Assembly (NCBI GenBank): GCA_026874595.1
Contig: CM049306.1
Span: 42,408,019 to 42,472,018, forward strand
Source of the DNA: Sipunculus nudus
Lineage: Eukaryota; Annelida; Sipuncula; Golfingiida; Sipunculidae
DNA: 64,000 bases
Reading direction: 5' to 3'
How positions within the stretch are numbered: the first letter of the stretch is position 1; each line of letters starts with the position of its first letter. Below are positions 1 to 12,000 of this stretch, piece by piece. The notes under the pieces are model-generated. The model was not told the DNA's origin and searched no databases. It worked only from the letters and a program-made list of their open reading frames with translations. The position numbers and the translations under genes were made by a program.

Positions 1-883
1 CCCCTTAATATACCTATTTATACCCAAAACATCCCTACTCTGGCAAACTCTTATTGTAAAAGTTGGTTATGCAAGTTGAAAGCCTAATAAATATGCCTGT
101 TTCTAAACAGAGTAAAAATACTGCTACTGTTCACAGGTGCAGATTTTGAACAAAGATGGACTGGCCTTTAGGTTGGAATGTCCAGACAGCAGAAGCAATC
201 AATGAATCCTGAATACACAACTGTCGTTGATAACAGTGTGAGGAAACAACCACATCGCATTGGAGGATTTACACAGAATCCAAAATAAACTTCCCAAATT
301 AATCACATGAAAACCAAGTGTAAGGAATCCCTCAGGGAGCTCTAAACAATCCAAATGAGTGACATCTAATACGATACTCTGCCTAATGCTCAGAAATACA
401 CAGCCAATTTACTATTTCACCAATTACTGGTGCCATTTACAAAAACAAAGGACCAATTATTTTTTATTCTAGGATGCTGTTATTCAAATTCACTTGTTTC
501 CACAATGACAAAGAAACAGCCAACCCAAACATCAAACAAAATCCATTACTGTAATTAAATGCCGTATCTAAATTATCAGGCATACTTGCTCGTTAGCCTG
601 GGGCATGTGGATCAATACTGACAAACACTGTATAATTCTGCATAATTATACGGCACTAAAAATAGACCACGGATGCTCATACAACTGCAATGTCTTAGTA
701 GCTGAAAGCAATGAGGGCTTTATGAGTCTGTTGGGTTGTTTCCTCCTGAATAGGAGATCAATTTTCCCCCATGTCACTTTATTTGTTGATCTGTTAGCAA
801 GATTATACAAGAACCACTGAATCAATTTCCATGAATTTTAAAGGGGCCTATTCTCATATCTGAGGTCTATTTATTAAAGATGT

Positions 884-1186
884 GGGGGTGTAAAAATAAA
901 CATATTCAACAAGGAACTGTTTTGCAAAGGGTGTTTTGCAACTGGTGACCTTAAACTTCAGCACACATGCAACCCACTACCTTTTGTTACATTGCTTTTT
1001 TGTTTGTCAAAAACGTTGTGTTTACTAACAGCTATCAGATAAACAAGCTCATACATCTGTCTCGACGGCATCATGAGAATTTTTTAAACAGGAATTATCC
1101 AGGGTTCATTATTATATATGCAGAGTAAGCCAGAAATCACAATTCTACACAAAATGTATGTGAATAGCTGGCTTTAAACAGTGGTG
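884..1186. repeat. Dispersed repeat family A, copy 1
   Basis: About 300 bp are homologous to 39944-40266 in the same orientation. Shared blocks include TTTTGCAAC followed by GTGACCTT, then GTGTTTAC followed by ATAAACAAGCT and ATACATC, and then AAGC/CAGAAATCACA near the right end. The left edge GGGGGTGTAAAAATAAAC also recurs near 57120. No terminal repeats, poly-A tail or target duplication are clear, so the class is unknown. Confidence 0.7.
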
Positions 1187-4064
1187 TTATATGGGCAATG
1201 GAAGACCTCATAAAATATTTGCTGAAATCCACTTTAAGGAGCAGATCAATTATGATCACTTCACCTTGGTGGAATACACATTTAGTACACAGAAGGGGAA
1301 GGGGGGGGGGGGTAAGGGGTACAATACCTTGCTTGTCATGTCACTCAGACACAGATCATCAGGGTATTTTAAATAGAATAAACACCCCAGGTGTCCCATA
1401 TAGATAACACCCACCAGTGCCCTTGAGTTTGTTCTGTCACTCAACACTCCTAGTATACAAAGCCCACCAGTTTATTGGCAGTAGGCAAGCAAAAAGAGGG
1501 TTAAAGCAGACGGTGGACCCAGGTGGGACCAGGCCGTGCGCGTGTGTTCACACAACATTTGTCATATCCCTGGTCTGGTCTAGGGCTTGTAAACAATTTA
1601 CACTTCTGGTGGTCTGTGGGAGCTAGGTTAAAACAGCTCCTGACATACAGATATAAACAGCCTGCTTTCTAGTATATGTGCCACAGTGCATACAACTGTA
1701 ACGCATGCACCCTGTTGACAAGAGCCTTGATCCAGCCACCATAGGACCAGGCCTTCATGTTTGGTGGCCAAGTGGCTTGGTAAACATCCCATGTTTCACA
1801 GGGGCAGCAAAACCACCCAGACATCATAAATTTTCTGCTGGTCGCTGTTGCCATTTGTCCCTGAGGTCAAGTGAGGAATGCTTCACAATCGCTACGTTTC
1901 AGCATGTCACTACGCTTATCTCACACCAGGTGTCAGGCTTGCTGCATGTCCCTCGCACAGTTTCGCCCAAGAAGGAACTCCAGAGTACATTTGGTCCACA
2001 GCAGGGCATACTGCAACACCTGTGTCACACCGGGGTATGAAGGGCTTTTGCCGGGATCTTAGCACAGGCATGTTCCCCCTTGAGCATGCTCGCACACACA
2101 TGCCAGATAATGACTTCACTGTTTAACAGGTCTGCCTCGCACTCGCTAAACCTAACACCTCCCCGCAACCTTTAACTGCCAAACTCAGAACCCACTTCTC
2201 ACCATTAAACAGGTCAAGAGTCCATACAAATGATATTACCTGGTGTTTCAGGGCCCATGGAACAATATATATATAGATTTAGAATAACTACACCCCAGCA
2301 GGACAGACTATTAACCTCAGGCAATGAAAGGTCTCTTTTAAATATTAGTTGGCCCTACAGAGGGCACTGCTTGTCTGACAGGAAATAAATCAGTCTACAT
2401 TATGTATATTTTTCATGTTTCATGTCCCCTCTTTTTATTTTAAACTCAACTGATTGCTCTGTCTGTAAGCTCATAAACACAAGTCCATTCAAGTGTTAGG
2501 CCATTACATATTTAAATCATTTAAAAATATCCTTCTAGAACATAATTTACTATAAACATAATATATTAAAATACAAATCTATTAGACACATGACAATATT
2601 ATATCATAATAGAAATACTACATGCAGAATGGGCTACAATGAACTATCTCCACACAAAGGCATTCTGAAGACTTGTGTAATAATGATTAGATTAAATGTT
2701 ATATTGGAGGGGGGGGGGGTCAATGAAAGCATAAAGATCATTTTAGGGTTTTCATATAACATAATTTTGGATTTTTTTTAGTAATTAGATATTTTAGTAA
2801 GTTCTCCATAGAAGTAAAAGTCTCTCAGCTAAATCCAAGCACAAATCTCTTAACAAATCCAAATACAATTTTTTTTAAAGATTTACATATTTATTAACAA
2901 GTGGGAACACTGAATATAAATGCAACCAATTTTTACAGACCACAGATGAATTTGCATAAGTTAGGGGGTTTATTCAGGTGTGGGTAGGTGACGTGGAGGG
3001 CACTTGGGGGGGACCTTCTCAAATACTTATTGTGGTTTCCTGTGATTGCACTTAGTAACCTGCAGGTGACAGAGAATCTCCAAACCTGACAAGAATGGCT
3101 CCCTCACTCCAGAACAAACAAAGACTGGCAAACAGTGGCATGTAGACAAACCAGGCCAGCCCCAGATATATATACCCAATCACCACCCTGCCTGTTCTGT
3201 CTACAACTTGTGCCATGAAGGCATTTGATTTATCGTTAAACAATGGGATGGATGCTGATGGACCTGCCGTTACACATCAGAAAGCTGTTTGCAACATCAC
3301 TTGCCATAAGCCATTATTTCACCCTGGTAGTTTGGGTTTAATTTAGACAAACTCTTGGTTTAATGTATACAGACATCCAGCTGCCAACCATTCACATGGG
3401 AATTAAATCCCCCATAATGCAACAGGTGTTTAAATGATTGCATCAGCTCAAAAGATTCAGGGTGATTTAAGTATTAACCAGCAGATAAGTTAATTTTAAA
3501 GAATTAATCTTACCTACCCTACCGTACCCCCTACACCACAATCTTAATGACCAATTTTACACTGAATAACAACTGAAAATATAATTTTTAACAAGAAGAT
3601 CATGTTTCCTTCCCTAATCCTTGTTTAACCTAAATAACCTGGAATTTAAACTAGAATGTTTGTCATCTCAAACAACAGAAATTTGGGTAAATACAATTAA
3701 GATCTGAATGGCAGATATCAAATGTGATTTTTTCACCCATGTCATGAGTCATGATGTATTTTACCAATCATGGGGGTCATTAAGTTCTGTATTAAAACCA
3801 TCAGAGTTAATTATTTGCATGGAACCATGTGCATAATATGAATGTAATATTGTTTAATAAGAGATATGTCCATGACCTGATGATGACTCTGTTAACTGAA
3901 AGAGGATGAACTAACCATGCAACAAGAATTGTATGTTATTACTGGGTCATCCGAACCTCAGTTTTAAATGCACAAGGTTAGGAACAATCTAAAAGTTACA
4001 AGTCATAAAGATATTACTGGTGCAAATCTCTAAAGTTCAATCGTGATTTTACCATTTTACCTTA

Positions 4065-4132
4065 TTAGTTCCAGTGGGATTCAAACTAGGGACTCTTTAC
4101 CCCAATGAATTAATAACTACACTACCATACCA
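4065..4132 (-). mobile_element. tRNA-derived SINE head (relic)
   Basis: On the minus strand the segment reads like a tRNA. An A-box-like TAGTGTAGTTATTAA near 4127-4112 is followed by a B-box-like AGTTTGAATCC at about 4086-4076, inside GAGTCCCTAGTTTGAATCCC. The spacing suits an internal pol III promoter. The arms do not fold into a clean cloverleaf, so this is a SINE relic rather than a functional tRNA gene. Confidence 0.55.
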
Positions 4133-5992
4133 ATGAATATAATACTATGCTATCAAACTATTCTTGCTCAACTTGCATGGCTGCTGAAGATGAGTCAACT
4201 GTCTGATAAATAAACATGACAGTGACAGCAGCAACCACCTGCCTACAGACACCTGCTTAAGAAATTTATTTCACAAGTCCTGGTATTAAATTAGACATTG
4301 CTATCTGGGTTTCAACTCCAGGCAAATATAATTAAGGAAAAGGGGATGCTTAATAGATATTAGTTACAGTTAATAACTGTTCTCTAACTGAAATGGTATG
4401 ACAGATATCTGACTCTTCAGTATTTTAAGTGGAGTATTATGTTAATATGGAAGGTCTGTCACTCTCCTGTTATCAACCTGTGATAACTAGTGCTAAATTC
4501 TTATGGATGTCACTGGCAATTTAATTTCACCAAGCTTTCTCATTACAGGTCTCCAAGCTTTTTTAACAGTCTGACAGTTTATTTTTAGTATGGGCTTGCT
4601 GTTATTTAAGTGGAGCATTTGATAAATAAACCCTTGCTAATTGTTCAGTTCATATTCTCTTCCATTATGTCAAAGATTCAATAGTTACTGAAATAATCAT
4701 GAAAAATTTTAATCAATTTACACAAAAACTTTAGCAAATAATGAAAAAGTTGTGAAAAATTACCACTGCATATCACAAGTATAAGTCACTACCATTCCCT
4801 TTGAACCTTTCTGTTAATTTTAAATTTAAAGGATTACATAACTATAATTAACATTTACAATTCTTAGTGCAATCTTTAGACTATCATATTTCTCATAAAG
4901 GTGAGTATACTGTTTCACATGATAAATCAAATATGATATATATCAAGAATGCTGATGAAAACTTCTAATTAACTTTTGCAAAATAAGCAATGAGGGTTAA
5001 AAAATTCCAAGTGTGGGAGAACAGACTATATATGTAATGATGTCTGCACTGGGATAACTGCCAGGTAGCCAGCACTGCTGTTATGCAGAAAGCCAGACAT
5101 ATGAGGACAGGGCTATGACATACTGCTGCAGCAGACAAATAAGCCTGGTCTGCTGACAGCCCTGTGACAAGATCAGCTCCAACTCCCTGCACACCTGCAC
5201 ATGAAGTGGGGCAAAATAGCACAGCAGTTCAACTAGGCATAATTCATCCGGCTATAAAACCACATTAAATACCTCTATGGCCTACAAACAACACCAGTGC
5301 ATTTTATGGTTGACATCACAAGATAAATCTCCTTGGTTAGTCAAGTCACAGCTGGGATGAATATCTGCAAAACATGCCCACACACAGGGAAAGAATAACT
5401 CCAGAAAAAACAAAACATGCTCCCGAGCCTGGCATCGCTAACCACGCATCCGTCTTGTTTGATTCAGTAATCTTATATCCTAGAAACCACCTGAAGCTCT
5501 GTTTCCCTCGTGAGCATTAAAATTTATGGTTGAAAATGGCAGGTACATCAGCAGACACTTAGTCTATGAGGCTACACCATGATGTGTGAAACATGGCAGT
5601 CTGCCCCGCCATATGATCCAACACTCATAATTTAACTTTCTCCATCTTTTTTTCTTTACCTAACTAAGTGTGACATACTTATACGTTTAATATTTCAGTC
5701 GCACATACCTTGAGTCATCAACAGCAATAAATTAAATGAATGAGACTGCTAGATCTTGAACCTTAAATCCTTAATTTTACAGGTGTTTACAGGTTTAAAT
5801 GGTGACTACTTCCAATTTTTGGTGCAGATTTGAATGAAGAGGTAGATGAAATAGGGATAATTTGTCTTGGCGGAGGTATGCACTCATCATTGAGAGATTT
5901 CCCACATTCATAATGGACACCTCCAAATTTGATTCCGTGATAAAACAGGTAAGATAAACTGCTTTGAGGTAAGAATATGAAGAGTGACTTAC

Positions 5993-6064
5993 AGTTCAAA
6001 CAGTTGTTCACAGAACTGCCATCCTGCAGGGTCTACCTTGTCAATCAAATTGTGGGCCAAGGAC
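5993..6064 (-). CDS. lrig: LRIG exon 9: LRR 11
   Basis: A 72-nt exon encoding [20 protein letters not shown] and then LFEL. The GWxFCxxL signature with its single cysteine is characteristic of this LRIG repeat. The acceptor is ttccag and the donor GTAAGTCAC. It is the last exon I can find. The next exon should begin with a phase-2 LRR, and none is visible between 1 and 5992. Confidence 0.9.
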
Positions 6065-9000
6065 CTGGAATAAACAAGAGAGAGTTCAGTTTTAAAACCC
6101 CATCAATAGTTTATACAAAAAAAGCTCACATTATTTATATAAACACACACATTAAAAAAAAAATATACACATACATCCCATTTATCAAGCACTGTACACT
6201 GCTGGCAAAGGAGGTTTTGTTTTCATCCATGTCTGTTGGGTTGGCTGTTTGTATGTCAGCAGGCTTATGCTAAGACTGCTGAACAAACATCAATTTACAA
6301 ACATTGGAAGAACCTGTATATGGGCTGGGGAAGATTTTATTAAGTTTTGATGTGGAGCTGAATGGAGAGGCAGGTCCAGTTGTGTACTTTCCCTAGGCAG
6401 GGGCATGAGCTCTACTAAGTGTCATTTTACCTTTTTTAGTTAAGTATTTACATATAATGCTGTGTAAAAATAAGGTAAAATTTAATCACAAAGATCTGAT
6501 ACTGTATTATCCTGAATTAATGCATTAAATGGATCTGACCATTCAATTACACATTCATTACATATCCCTATTTATTCTTTTATTTTCTTTTTAACAAACA
6601 ATTTAGAGTATAAATAGCATGAAAGAGACGTTAACCTTTGAACAAAGTGGAGACATCTTCCACATGCTCAAAAAGTGTTTTTTTTTCCTGTCAATTAAAC
6701 AATTTTCTAACTTTTTCAACATATCTTTGAAAACTTCTAAAATGTCATAATACCCAGATGATATGTGATATCTAAGGGCACGAAATTTATACCCATAATC
6801 CATTTTCAACACCCTACTTGTGAGCTTTAATAGAATCAGTTAAGGCCGCCACCAAGCCTTAACTGGAGGCACATGTGCAGCTCACAAAAAATAGACTTGA
6901 TTCAGGCTTTAACTTGTTGGTAAAAAACCTGACACGGAAACTGCCGTGTATTACCCATCACAATGTATCTTACACCACTGAGCCACAGAGGTCACGATCT
7001 ATCTCAGTTATGCCGCATCTAATTACCGCTTCATCTGTCATACTAACAGCTAAGGATACAGCCTCTCTCCCAAGCTGTTACAGCCTGCGCTGATACAGAC
7101 AGTGCTGTGTACTCAGGCCTCATAATGAACTCTTTCACACTTCAGCAGTAACTGGCTGCTGCAGCAGACGTTCAGCCCAGACTGTGCAGTACAGCAGGCG
7201 TGTGTGCCATAATGTTAACCTTATGCAACACAACCATGTCTTTACTACTATTTAGTGAGCTACATTCTGTTTCAATACTGAGTAACATTTATACAATACA
7301 AAATATCCTCTTTTACAACAACACTAAGAAATACTCTAAAATACTGATAATTTTTTCACTCTGTGGCCAGTCTATTTACAGGACAGGTCTGTTGCCTGTC
7401 AGTGGCACTATAACATGAGGATGAAAATAATCTTAGGATAAGAATTTGATATTATCAAGCCTTCTGGTTTTCAGGTTTTTTTATATGCATGGTGAATGGT
7501 ATTACCCAGAAGTGACCTTTGGTTAAAACAGTGAGAGTGAACCTGAGATTTCACAAGTTTGCCTCTGAGGCACTGGGGGGGGGGGGGGGGGGGGTCTGAA
7601 TCAGGGATCTTCAGGTCTGTACTAGAAACTACTCAACTACTAGGCTACATTCTAACCTTCTCTAAAACACTCTCTCATTCACTCTGTGAACATCCTTGCA
7701 TTAGGTTGCAGATGAACATTTTGTGGACAAGTCATTTTATAAGGAGCAAAATTAATTGTCCCTGGTTGACTGGTTCATGGACGATAAACATGTGGAAGTT
7801 TTGCCTGTGTGCACACTAGATGACTTCTCGGTTGTTTCCTGATCTAATCAGTGCTGTTTAACATTGGCCCTTACTGGTTCTGCGACTGCACCACACAGCG
7901 GCTGGTGGTCATGTTTTCAGAAGTCCTGCTGGTAAACATTAATTTGGCCACATATGGCAGAAGTCGGAAGAGGGGGGTGTTTATACAGTTGGGTTAACTT
8001 AAACCCCCTGGGAGGGAGAGGGGCATGCACCGATGGCTCTGGACAGGACCAGGGACACAGACTTCATGTGACTCAATACCAAAGGTTTGTTTGAACTCAG
8101 GGGGATCCCACTGATGATGGACACGCTCAGACCCCCTCTCTGTGTGGACTAACGAAGCTGTGCTCGTTAGGGAATTGAGGGAAGGACTTAATTGAACCTG
8201 ATGGCTTCCATACAAGACTGGCCAAGTAATTCAAGCTTAAACAAGCAGGACCATTGCTGGAGCCGCAGCTGGACTGTGCTGCACCGACAGGGGATGGCCA
8301 ACATGTTCTGCTGCTCTCCACAGCACGCAGCCCAAGTCTGATATGGGAAGCAGTTAAACAAACAGCCTGTGACTGGCGCATCCCCTACTCCACACATGCC
8401 AAAGTCTTCAACAGACCCCCAAAACATCGCAACCCTTGACAAAACATCCCCCATACAATCGTATAAACCACCAGCCAATTCATCCATGTCTGGGGAATTT
8501 GTTTCCCCAAGTCTCTGTAGTGTGTGCTTTAAATGGTGTAAGAATACGCAGGCTGATTGGCCCTCAAATGGCTGCAGTGATAGATCTCTTGCAGTGGGTA
8601 AACAAAGTGTCTAGCACATGTTTTAGTCGTTATCAAGTTCAAAAGAAATCAGACACCGTGTAAATACACAGGGTTGTGGGATGAACACACACTGCTAAAA
8701 ATGCCTGGGCTTCGGCAGCTGACGGCCATCCCAGGTTCTGAAGATTTATTCAAAATCAGGTCTAGTCCTTATATCAAGAATATGCCTCAGTAAATCGGTA
8801 TAAAACGCATTCACAAAAACTATAACTGATAAATGCATCACCAACAAAGTCAGCAGTGAGAAAACTGTGCTACCATCCACAAGACAATTTTTCAATTCAA
8901 AATGCAACCATAAAAGTTTTCAAAAAGATGTGTACAAGTGTGCAGTTTTTTCACAGTTCATCAGTTTAATCATATTGACTGCATTTAGGAATTCCTCCTA

Positions 9001-12000
9001 TACTGACAGATCAAAGTTATTATAGCTGTATAATTTAAGGAAATATATCTCATGACTGAATTGATATACAATAACAGTAATCTAACTAAGCTGGAAACCT
9101 ATAAATATAAACTGGCACCCATCTTATTCTAGATATCTGTATGGGTACAGTCATAATATATGAGTTAATGAACCAATACATTCACACTACAGCGGAGGCC
9201 CAAATACAGAAGAGACCTCACCACAGTAATATTAAATAGGACAACCTGGACATTATCTCACCAAGGTAACAAAAACCAGTTGTCAAGACTGATAAATGTG
9301 CTAAAAAAAAACAAATTGTTAGCTATTTTATTTAAAGCTGCCCTATGGGATCAGCAGCATGCCCATACAGTCTAAAGTAAACCCTATGTCTGGCATGTAA
9401 AAAGTGCTGCTTCCTTCTGTTGAGAGGATTAGCTTGTTTTTGAGCCTCCTGGGCTCTGGGCAGACTCTGAGGTACAGGTAACCAGAGTGTTGGCAGATTT
9501 AATCCTCCAGCCTATTGCCAGTGACTTGGTAACTTCATGTGGGTCATGTCAGAGGACACAGTGCCGGTACATTGTTTATGTTTCACTGGGTCCCAGCGTG
9601 AGTCAGTACTAAATCTCTCTCCGCGCATACATTGGAGAACACCTGCATCACAACACTGCCTGTACACCACTGGTGGAGAGTGAACTCTTTTCTTCGCATT
9701 CACACACCAATACATCGCTCCATTGTACTCCATCAATAAAGTGCAGCAACCTCCCTCACATGTGTGTGTACACTAAGGATTTGGTTCTGTTTGTATGTGT
9801 GTATGTAACCCATTTCCCTGCATAGAGCCCTAATTCTCCTTCTTATAGTGAAAATTACTTCCTTCAAACCCTGTAGCCCAAGAGCTCCATAACTGATCAA
9901 GAGGTTTAAGGTGTCCAAACAACCTTATATATATTATATAAATATCATATATAAAACATACTGTATATACTATAAGATATATATTTTACACATACATGTG
10001 TATGTGTGTGTGTGTGTCAGTATGTTACATAACCAATGATATGTGGAGAAAAACTTACAAGTGTAAACATGTGTATTAAAAGCATAATACATATCCAAAC
10101 ATATAACATTCAATTTTTCTAAAGTTATACTGCATATATATATATATATATATATATAGTGATGGCTGAAATCATGTTACTTTCTTTATGCATCATGAAC
10201 CACTGTAGGTTGCAAAATAAGCAGGACCATAAAGCCTGTATGTATAGATATTCAGTTTTATTTAAATTTGTATATCATGATTTAAACAATGAATATATAT
10301 ATTTATAATCATTTATAATATTCACTATATCCCTTCATATACTTTCAACAGGGTTTACCTGCTAAAATATAAGGCCACATATCTTCATATATACAAAACA
10401 ATAAAAAATAACGAACATTAAAACAACACCTTGTGTTCTTTGATGTTGTACCAGGTTATCATTAAGGACTCTATCTGTGACTAAAGTCTCCTTCATGTCG
10501 TGGCCTGTCACTCTCTGAACACACAAAGTGCTGGTTTCACTCTTTTTATACCTTGATAAGTGCCGTCTCCAGAATCGATACAAATCTAAGGCTAACACAC
10601 GAGGCATCTTGAGCTAATTGTGAGAGTGTGTAATATACCCTTATCATATCATTTCCTGTAGGCCAACAACACTTCTACACACCTGTGTTTAAATAAATTA
10701 CATAGTAAACAAGACATACCTTCATCAGAATGTTAATGAGGAAGTAAAACTTGCTGATTCACTGAACACCATATCAAATTTTATAATTAAACTATTTGAT
10801 TGATGCCTGTTCTGTAATATTAACCAAGTGCATGAACCAGCGCCTGCACAATGACCTTTAAATCACCAGCTTGTCCCTTCATAATCTATACTAGAGCCTG
10901 GTCTTTGACAAAATTTTATCCGTCTCATCAAATCGGGATTTGTCCAATCCCATGTCTTCAATTCCAGAACCATATCAATATGAAAGAAGTGCTGGGGGGG
11001 GGGGGGGGGGAGGAAGCTGGGTGCATTTAGGGTAACATGTTAGATATTACATTACAGAGAAGCTAAACGATATTTTACTATGGATCCATGGGCCATGAAC
11101 ACATGTTGAAACACCACAACACTTGATACCAGAGTGTTTTACCTTTCATTGAAAGGTGACTGTACAAACATATGGCAATACACACATGACAGAGAATGAT
11201 AAATAGTGATAACTTACAGTTGCTGAAGAGAACTGAGTCCATACAGCCAGCCACTGGTCACTGACTTGATCTTATTATAATCCATTTGTCTGTAAAATAA
11301 AATACAAATAAATGTATACATTCAGTACACATCCAAACTGACCATATCTGCAGTCACTAACAAAATAACTGTAAATGTCTGCTGGAAAATGTTGTTTCAA
11401 GCACATGTTTTATTAAAGAAAATGTGTTCATATTTCGGATAAGTACCTTTATGAAGTACAGTACAGTTCATTTCACATGGTACAGTAAAACCGCCCTCAA
11501 GTAAACAACTTAAGCTCAGTAAGATATTAGATAAATCAAATAAAAAAAATGGAGTGACAAATCCTGCCTTTATAAAGACAAACAGCTCACAATCAGCATT
11601 TAGTATACAAATAACCAAAAAGAGACAAGATATAAGACAACAAATAAGATACACAACAAATGGAAGAAGTTTAACAACTAATGGAAGAACTTTAATATAT
11701 GAAGAAATGAATTTGTGACCAGAATTTGTTTAACACTGCAAACCTGTGGCCCTTCAGCCATAAAGCATATACAAGGGCATTAATTAAGCTACAGAGTACA
11801 CGCCTGCCAGAACTCCCCTGGCGGGGAAATTTTTATTTATTTTGTTGGTGGTTGGTCAGGAGGGGGGGGTCAGTCTGATGGCGGAACATCCGCATGAGCA
11901 TCTCACTAGGCTGCTGGGCCTGGGACACAGATGTGACCAATGGAAATGAAGGTTGGGAAAACACGGCACCAGGTCCAGACAGAATTTTCATTAGTATGCA

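Larger units (their letters stand above)
1..5992 (-). other. LRIG intron 9, 5' part (intron continues past coordinate 1)
   Basis: I see no LRR, LRRCT or Ig coding segment here on the minus strand. The intron holds one copy of dispersed repeat family A (884-1186), poly-G runs at 1301-1312 and 2709-2719, and a tRNA-like SINE head near 4065-4132. The rest looks like unstructured AT-rich sequence. The intron is at least 5.99 kb. Confidence 0.7.
6065..11217 (-). other. LRIG intron 8 (5.15 kb)
   Basis: No exon is recognised. The intron contains a possible tRNA-like fragment near 6945-7005, a second tRNA-like head fused to a 20-nt poly-G run (7575-7650), a GC-richer block at 8000-8650 with no recognisable coding content, (TG)n at about 10003-10017, (TA)n at 10133-10158 and a 17-nt poly-G run at 10994-11010. 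Confidence 0.7.

Noticed and set aside
5787-6011. Minus-strand open frame extending past exon 9
   Set aside because: It is read-through of intron sequence in other frames. The GTAAGTCAC donor at 5992 ends the coding exon.
6945-7005. Possible further tRNA-derived SINE head (CTCTGTGGCTCAGTGGTGTAA on the minus strand)
   Set aside because: Only an A-box-like segment is visible, and no convincing B-box follows.
8188-8487. Overlapping open frames on both strands in a GC-richer block of LRIG intron 8
   Set aside because: Frames overlap on both strands with no recognisable protein. This is typical of low stop density in GC-richer DNA.
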